Source of the DNA: Manduca sexta
Lineage: Eukaryota > Arthropoda > Insecta > Lepidoptera > Sphingidae
Direction: 5' to 3'
Length of the DNA stretch: 64,000 nt
NCBI RefSeq assembly: GCF_014839805.1
Contig: NC_051141.1
Coordinates: 11,292,777 to 11,356,776, forward strand
This document shows positions 60,046 to 64,000 of the stretch, in pieces. The notes beneath the pieces are model-generated. The model did no database searches and was not told the origin of the DNA. It was given only the letters and a program-made list of their open reading frames with translations. The stretch's first letter is position 1. Each line of letters starts with the position of its first letter. The translations under genes were made by a program, and so were the position numbers.

Positions 60046-61338
60046 ACCCTATATTTTTTTCTAATTACACAAATAATTAAGTAAACTCAAAGATGACTTT
60101 ACCAATTGATTTGACTACTAATTAAGAGATCTCGCGCCAGAACATTTTAACCTAAACGCAAAAACTATTTAACGCTTAAGATTTAATCATCGATTATTTA
60201 AATATCGACTTACATAGCAAAACAGTTTTCAAATATAAATCCTATTTTGAATAAACAGTATAAAGATTTTGATTATTCTGCCCACTACCCCGTGTCGAAT
60301 ACACGGGCTTGGAACGTCATTCGATCGGTTTTGATAAAATGTGTCGCGGCCATGTTTATGGCTAGGTAATTATGATTACTAATTAAAACGTTCCTCCAAT
60401 GGTGGAAAATGTGTATAAATTGTTGCTGTAAATTTACTAAATGTGTTTGAGATTATTCCGAGATGAGAAACTTTGTGCCGATGTAATTGTCAAGATGGTT
60501 CAATTTAACTTACACGAGCCGTGCAAATTGCGAGTTACAGCGGCAATATAAATATTTTACTATTTTGCATTAGACTTCATGCACAAAATATAATTAATTA
60601 GGAAACCTCGTAATGAGAAGAGTGGTAGTATTTTTTTGTTCTATATATATTATTATATGATGCACTTACAACAAACAAAAGTTATGACTGAATAATAAAA
60701 CTGATAGACAAAACGGAATTAATCTTTTTAGGGCTATTTTTACCGTTGGCTTATTATTGTTTAATTTTATATTTAATATTTTTAAATGTATTCATTCTTT
60801 ATCAATCTACAGTCGTTTAAAAGATGCAAGCAATTTATGCAGAGACAGGAAAGTCGCTAATGTTATTCTTTTTATTAGATTTCGGAATCACTTTTAATTT
60901 TGAAATTCTGTCGAGCAGATGTTAAACTTATTTTTTTCAATCTTTAAAGTTTTTGACGCTCGTTCGGCATGTTCGTACAAATGTCGTCATTATACACAAA
61001 TTATAATTATTTATAATGTAGAAATTTAAATTTCATAAATACTTGAGTGAAATAAGAAACATTTTTGCAAGGCTTTTTTGATAGTCGAAAGTAGAAAATA
61101 CATTAACCACCGCTTATCGCGCGCAACTATTTAAACTATAATTTCAACAACATACAAATTAAATATCATACATACTAATATTAATTAGATCGCGTTGCGC
61201 CGCGGCGAAAAACATATTACCAAAATCACATAAAAACTACTAAGCACGATATCATAGTTTATGCAACATTTATATTCGCGTGGAGACATAATTATTATAT
61301 TGTTATCAACACTGTAGCAATTAAAAAGTGTTACTCAC

Positions 61339-61597
61339 TACTCCAGTCTGACTCGGGCTCGGTGTCGTCGTTGCCATCCTCGACATCGGCGTCGGCGTTG
61401 GTGTCGTCGGGGTCCTCGTCGGGGCTGGAGCCCGCGCTCTGCTCCAACGCTGAGCTGTACTCACTCGACGACAAATTGTACGTCGTCAGACCCGAGTCAG
61501 AGTCAATCGAACTATGGTCGTTGTTTACGTGATATACATCGGGATTGCGCGCCACGAAAAACGGACCACCTCCTTCCAGTACGTGAACCCGTTCGCA
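61339..61597 (-). CDS. Sickle-tail/p140Cap-like scaffold, coding exon 2
   Basis: Acceptor TTAATTGTTCAG, donor TGGAGTA|GTGAGT, 86 codons plus one base, residues 17-102. It starts CERVHVLEGGGPFFVARNPD, continues VYHVNNDHSSIDSDSGLTTY and NLSSSEYSSALEQSAGSSPD, and ends in a strongly acidic run (residues 74-100: 14 Asp/Glu) finishing ESDWSS. The acidic, Ser-rich region is expected to be disordered and to be a target for acidophilic kinases (inference). The frame is open from the acceptor, so the GTG within it is not a start. Confidence 0.92.
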
Positions 61598-61675
61598 CTG
61601 AACAATTAATTTCTTAAATTATTTAGATGGTGTGATAACGAAACTAAAAAGTTTATAAACAAATTAAAAACTTAC

Positions 61676-61723
61676 ACTCATCTTAAAGCATAGCGCATAG
61701 AATAGGCCGCGAAAACTTCTCAT
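61676..61723 (-). CDS. Sickle-tail/p140Cap-like scaffold, first coding exon with start codon
   Basis: ATG at 61723-61721 in a good context (TTAACCATGAGA), 16 codons reading MRSFRGLFYALCFKMS, then donor AGT|GTAAGT. Phase 0 joins exactly to TGC GAA at exon 2 across a 78-bp intron, the smallest in the window. A stop in frame upstream was not needed to choose this ATG because it is the first in the exon. The short hydrophobic stretch GLFYALCF is too brief to be a secure signal or membrane segment. Other family members can have alternative first exons, so other isoforms may start elsewhere. Confidence 0.8.
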
Positions 61724-63138
61724 GGTTAAGAAATTAATGGTGAAAACTGAGACACACGATTATTTATCTCGGACGAATCCGAGGAGCTACTGGATATGAC
61801 CACGCGCGCCAGAAGCTTAGCACCGATTGTAAACAATTTTCACAGCTGGGCTGTTCTTTAAATAAATCAACTCAAACACTACACATAACTATTTTTAGGA
61901 ACAGTCGGTACGTTAAACACGGAACGTGAAAATTCGGTCGTCAAAAGTTTTACACTTTATAGTTTTTCCCGATCTTAAACTAAACTTTCATATTCGAAAC
62001 TAATTTTTTTTTTTAAATTAAACCAGGGTGATTTGAAGAAATAGATCCTTTTTTTTAAACGCGACGACTGGTCTCTTCCTATGTACGTCTTGAGTCTCGG
62101 AGAGCTCACTAGGGTATGATTTTAGGATATGGTCCAAATAAACAAGGAGATGCATTGAAGTTGTGACTTGTATCAACGCGCGTGCATCGCTAGTGGGTCA
62201 AGGTTGGCAGTCCTACCAACGTGCAATCCCGCGCATGCGTCTTACTATGCAGAGAACTTCATAGAATATCCGCGATGTCCAACCCCAACTTTGTATTTGT
62301 AAATAACTCATTTTATTATTTTTATACCCCATTTCTATACTAAATAAAACCAACAATTATGTTTGACGCTAGAAAATATGTTTTAGAGTTGCTAGTAGCT
62401 AATTTGGGATATATGTTTTACCCTAATTGACGTGTAACTTTCAGCGACACTCATTTTAGGCGGGAATCAACAGGCTAACATCATACCACAGATTATGAAC
62501 CTCTATTGGGCGCGAATAACAAGCAATTGGTTAGAGAGAGAAGTCATGTTTCTCTTTTATTTAAACATTTAAAACAATTGTTTTATAGTGAGCCTACTAG
62601 TTGCGCTTCTACGCTTCTAGGAATTCTTTGAGATCATTTATGCTACTTTTAATTTGTTTTCGATATTGTCATATTATTATTTTTTGTGCTTATCGAAATA
62701 GATAAGCTTTCAAGGACTCTGGAGTGAAACATTATGTCTCATAGGTATGAAAATATTATCTAATACTTAAGCAAACAAAAAAAAATAAATACATATATTT
62801 ATTTAACAAATTAAAAATGTACCTATTTAATAACAAATGAAGATAACTTTTCGCAAATAACCTCTTTAAATATACCTATACAGTATACATAAATAAATGT
62901 AACTTCAATTACTTTTAAAATTAAATGTACATGTTTTCTTTAGATTAATAATTTTACTATGCTCAATTATATTAAGGTAATTTTCCGATTTACCATTTGA
63001 TACATTATTACCAAATTCCTTTTGTATTAACGAGTATTTAAACTTAGCGTAATGAAAGTTGGGATATTATTATTCGATTGTACTTTCATATTTTTTTTAC
63101 AATAGCCATTGCACTGCCATTCGACACTAGATGACGCT
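61724..63138 (-). other. 5' UTR and upstream flank of the scaffold gene
   Basis: The first bases left of 61850 are likely 5' UTR. A GC-richer zone at about 61780-62290 contains small inverted words such as CTCGGACGAATCCGAG (61769-61784) and could hold the promoter, but no TATA or initiator can be named with confidence. From 62300 to 63138 the sequence is AT-rich and empty. Confidence 0.4.
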
Positions 63139-63859
63139 ACAGCACATCAAGTTCTATATCGTTCGAAACTTCCTTTTGAATTTTTTTACATCGCCGGTCT
63201 TGCTGTTCTCGCCGCTAGATGGCTTTATCGCTGATTGTTGAGTAAATACATAATATGTCAACAATATGTTCATTTCTATGTCGTGCAAATCATGACATGG
63301 AAATGGACATACTAGTGTTATACCATGTAATGTTGTACTATGATGTAACTTCCTGTTAACAAACTTGTAGACGTACAACACATCAAGTTCTATATCCTCC
63401 GGCATTCCCTTTTAAATTTTTACGACGCCGGTCTTACTGTTCACGCCGCTAGATGGCGTTATCGCTGATTGACGAATGAATACATAATATATCAACAATA
63501 TGTTCATTTCTATGTCGTGTGAATTATGAAATGGAAATGGACATACTAGTGTTATACCATGTAACGTCGTAACTTGAAGTAACTTCCTTGATTTATATGG
63601 AAAAACTAATACACGTACAGCACACCCAGTTCTATATCCTTCAGCATTTCCTTTTAGATTTTTCACGTCGCCTGTCTTGCTATTCTTGCCGCTAGATGGC
63701 GTTATCGCTGGTTGATGAGTGAATACATAATATGTCAACAATATGTTCATTTCTATGTCGTGCGAATCATGAAATGGAAATGGACATATTAGTGTTATAT
63801 CATGTAATGTCGTACCATGAAGTGACATCCTTGGTTTCTGTGAACAAATTAATACACGT
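63139..63859. repeat. Three-unit tandem repeat, period about 240 bp
   Basis: Units at 63139-63374, 63375-63616 and 63617-63859 share ACAGCACATCAAGTTCTATA, GCCGCTAGATGGCGTTATCG, ACAATATGTTCATTTCTATG and GAAATGGACATACTAGTGTT. The minus strand stays open for long stretches (63828-63412 and 63405-63154), each unit reading TTLHGITLVCPFPF...DIEMNILLTYYVF. No start, splice or family evidence supports a gene, so I call it a minisatellite-like array upstream of the scaffold gene. Confidence 0.93.
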
Positions 63860-64000
63860 AATAAACGGTTATGGTGTTCTCATCTCAAGTCGACATTGCG
63901 CTTAGCCACAACGCAGGCCGACACTTACCCAGAGTAATATTACTTTTACGGTCTATGGCAATCTTAGTAGTTACATGTCCAAAGTGTCATTAATAAGTGT

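Larger units (their letters stand above)
49739..61338 (-). other. Intron 2 of the scaffold gene
   Basis: 11.6 kb, the largest visible intron. Recognised content: repeat 50430-50560, RTE-like repeats 52237-52720, 52805-53225 and 54108-54640, hAT MITE 54751-55296, retroelement tails 55543-55680 and 55868-56005, a (GT)n stretch near 57239-57258, and the jockey-like LINE corpse 58380-60045. The intervals 50560-52230, 56010-58380 and 60050-61330 show nothing supportable. Confidence 0.7.
18983..61723 (-). other. Gene span: sickle-tail / p140Cap (KIAA1217-SRCIN1) family scaffold protein, 3' partial, eight visible coding exons
   Basis: Exons (transcript order) 61723-61676, 61597-61339, 49738-49593, 40589-40491, 37914-37743, 30734-30536, 20474-20324 and 19051-18983 join in frame through GT-AG introns of 78, 11,600, 9,003, 2,576, 7,008, 10,061 and 1,272 bp, giving 381 codons. 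Residues about 242-325 are the conserved AIP3-like block: LQYRNETKRALLPNEITSI, DTVKALFVRSFPKQLTM, then YELEDNR joined to DIRDRSVLRLFE. This is the part of vertebrate KIAA1217 and p140Cap that precedes the coiled coils. Those proteins are cytoplasmic scaffolds linked to actin and Src-family signalling. Insect orthologues are, I believe, commonly named as coiled-coil domain-containing proteins (CG32809 / AGAP005037 group). The coiled-coil half lies outside the window. Confidence 0.85.

Noticed and set aside
63412..63828. 138-codon minus-strand open frame
   Set aside because: It spans two units of a tandem repeat and reads the same peptide twice; no start, splice or family support.

Overview
The window is a stretch of eukaryotic, AT-rich, intron-heavy chromosome, most likely from a moth or butterfly. 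The evidence is the repeat population: many scattered copies of short elements containing CTCGCGGCTTCGCCCGCG-like and CTGCTGAACATAGGCCTCC-like motifs, a tRNA-derived SINE with a GGGCTGATA-TTATTA tail, and jockey-like and RTE-like LINE debris, all typical of Lepidoptera. The species cannot be named from the sequence alone. There is no bacterial-style gene density, no rRNA, no CRISPR and no intact mobile-element gene.

Two multi-exon protein-coding genes were rebuilt by eye from splice signals, reading phase and family resemblance. On the plus strand (2268-16671) lies the 3' part of a pentraxin-domain gene: six coding exons, 420 visible residues, true stop at 16671, with the 5' exons outside the window. 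The pentraxin half is followed by a His-rich, dibasic-rich tail that looks like a processed secreted protein. On the minus strand (61723 down to 18983) lies the 5' part of a sickle-tail / p140Cap (KIAA1217-SRCIN1) family cytoskeletal scaffold gene: eight coding exons, 381 codons, from the start ATG through the conserved AIP3-like block. Its last visible exon ends in a perfect splice donor at 18983, so the transcript must continue leftward. No further exon was found before the left edge, so the pentraxin gene probably sits antisense inside an intron of the scaffold gene.

Layout: 18-450 LINE 3' end with target-site duplication; 451-2267 non-coding; 2268-16671 pentraxin gene with an 8.2 kb intron; 16672-18982 non-coding with an RTE-like repeat and a retroposon with a poly(C) start; 18983-20474 scaffold exons 8 and 7; 20475-30535 intron 6 (tandem SINEs, a perfect 31-bp hairpin, a long repeat holding a nested element); 30536-30734 exon 6; 30735-37742 intron 5; 37743-37914 exon 5; 37915-40490 intron 4 (hAT MITE, retroposon with six 20-bp repeats); 40491-40589 exon 4; 40590-49592 intron 3 (LINE endonuclease remnant, mariner, Harbinger-like, Tc1-like and fold-back elements); 49593-49738 exon 3; 49739-61338 intron 2 (hAT MITE, jockey-like LINE corpse); 61339-61723 exons 2 and 1; 61724-64000 upstream flank ending in a three-unit, about 240-bp tandem repeat.

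The two genes have no evident shared pathway: one encodes a presumably secreted pentraxin-type protein, the other an intracellular actin/Src-linked scaffold. I did not find a convincing new multi-gene system. The most unusual items are the antisense nesting, the pentraxin plus basic-tail architecture, possible extra exons inside the scaffold gene, and several unusually well-bounded mobile elements.
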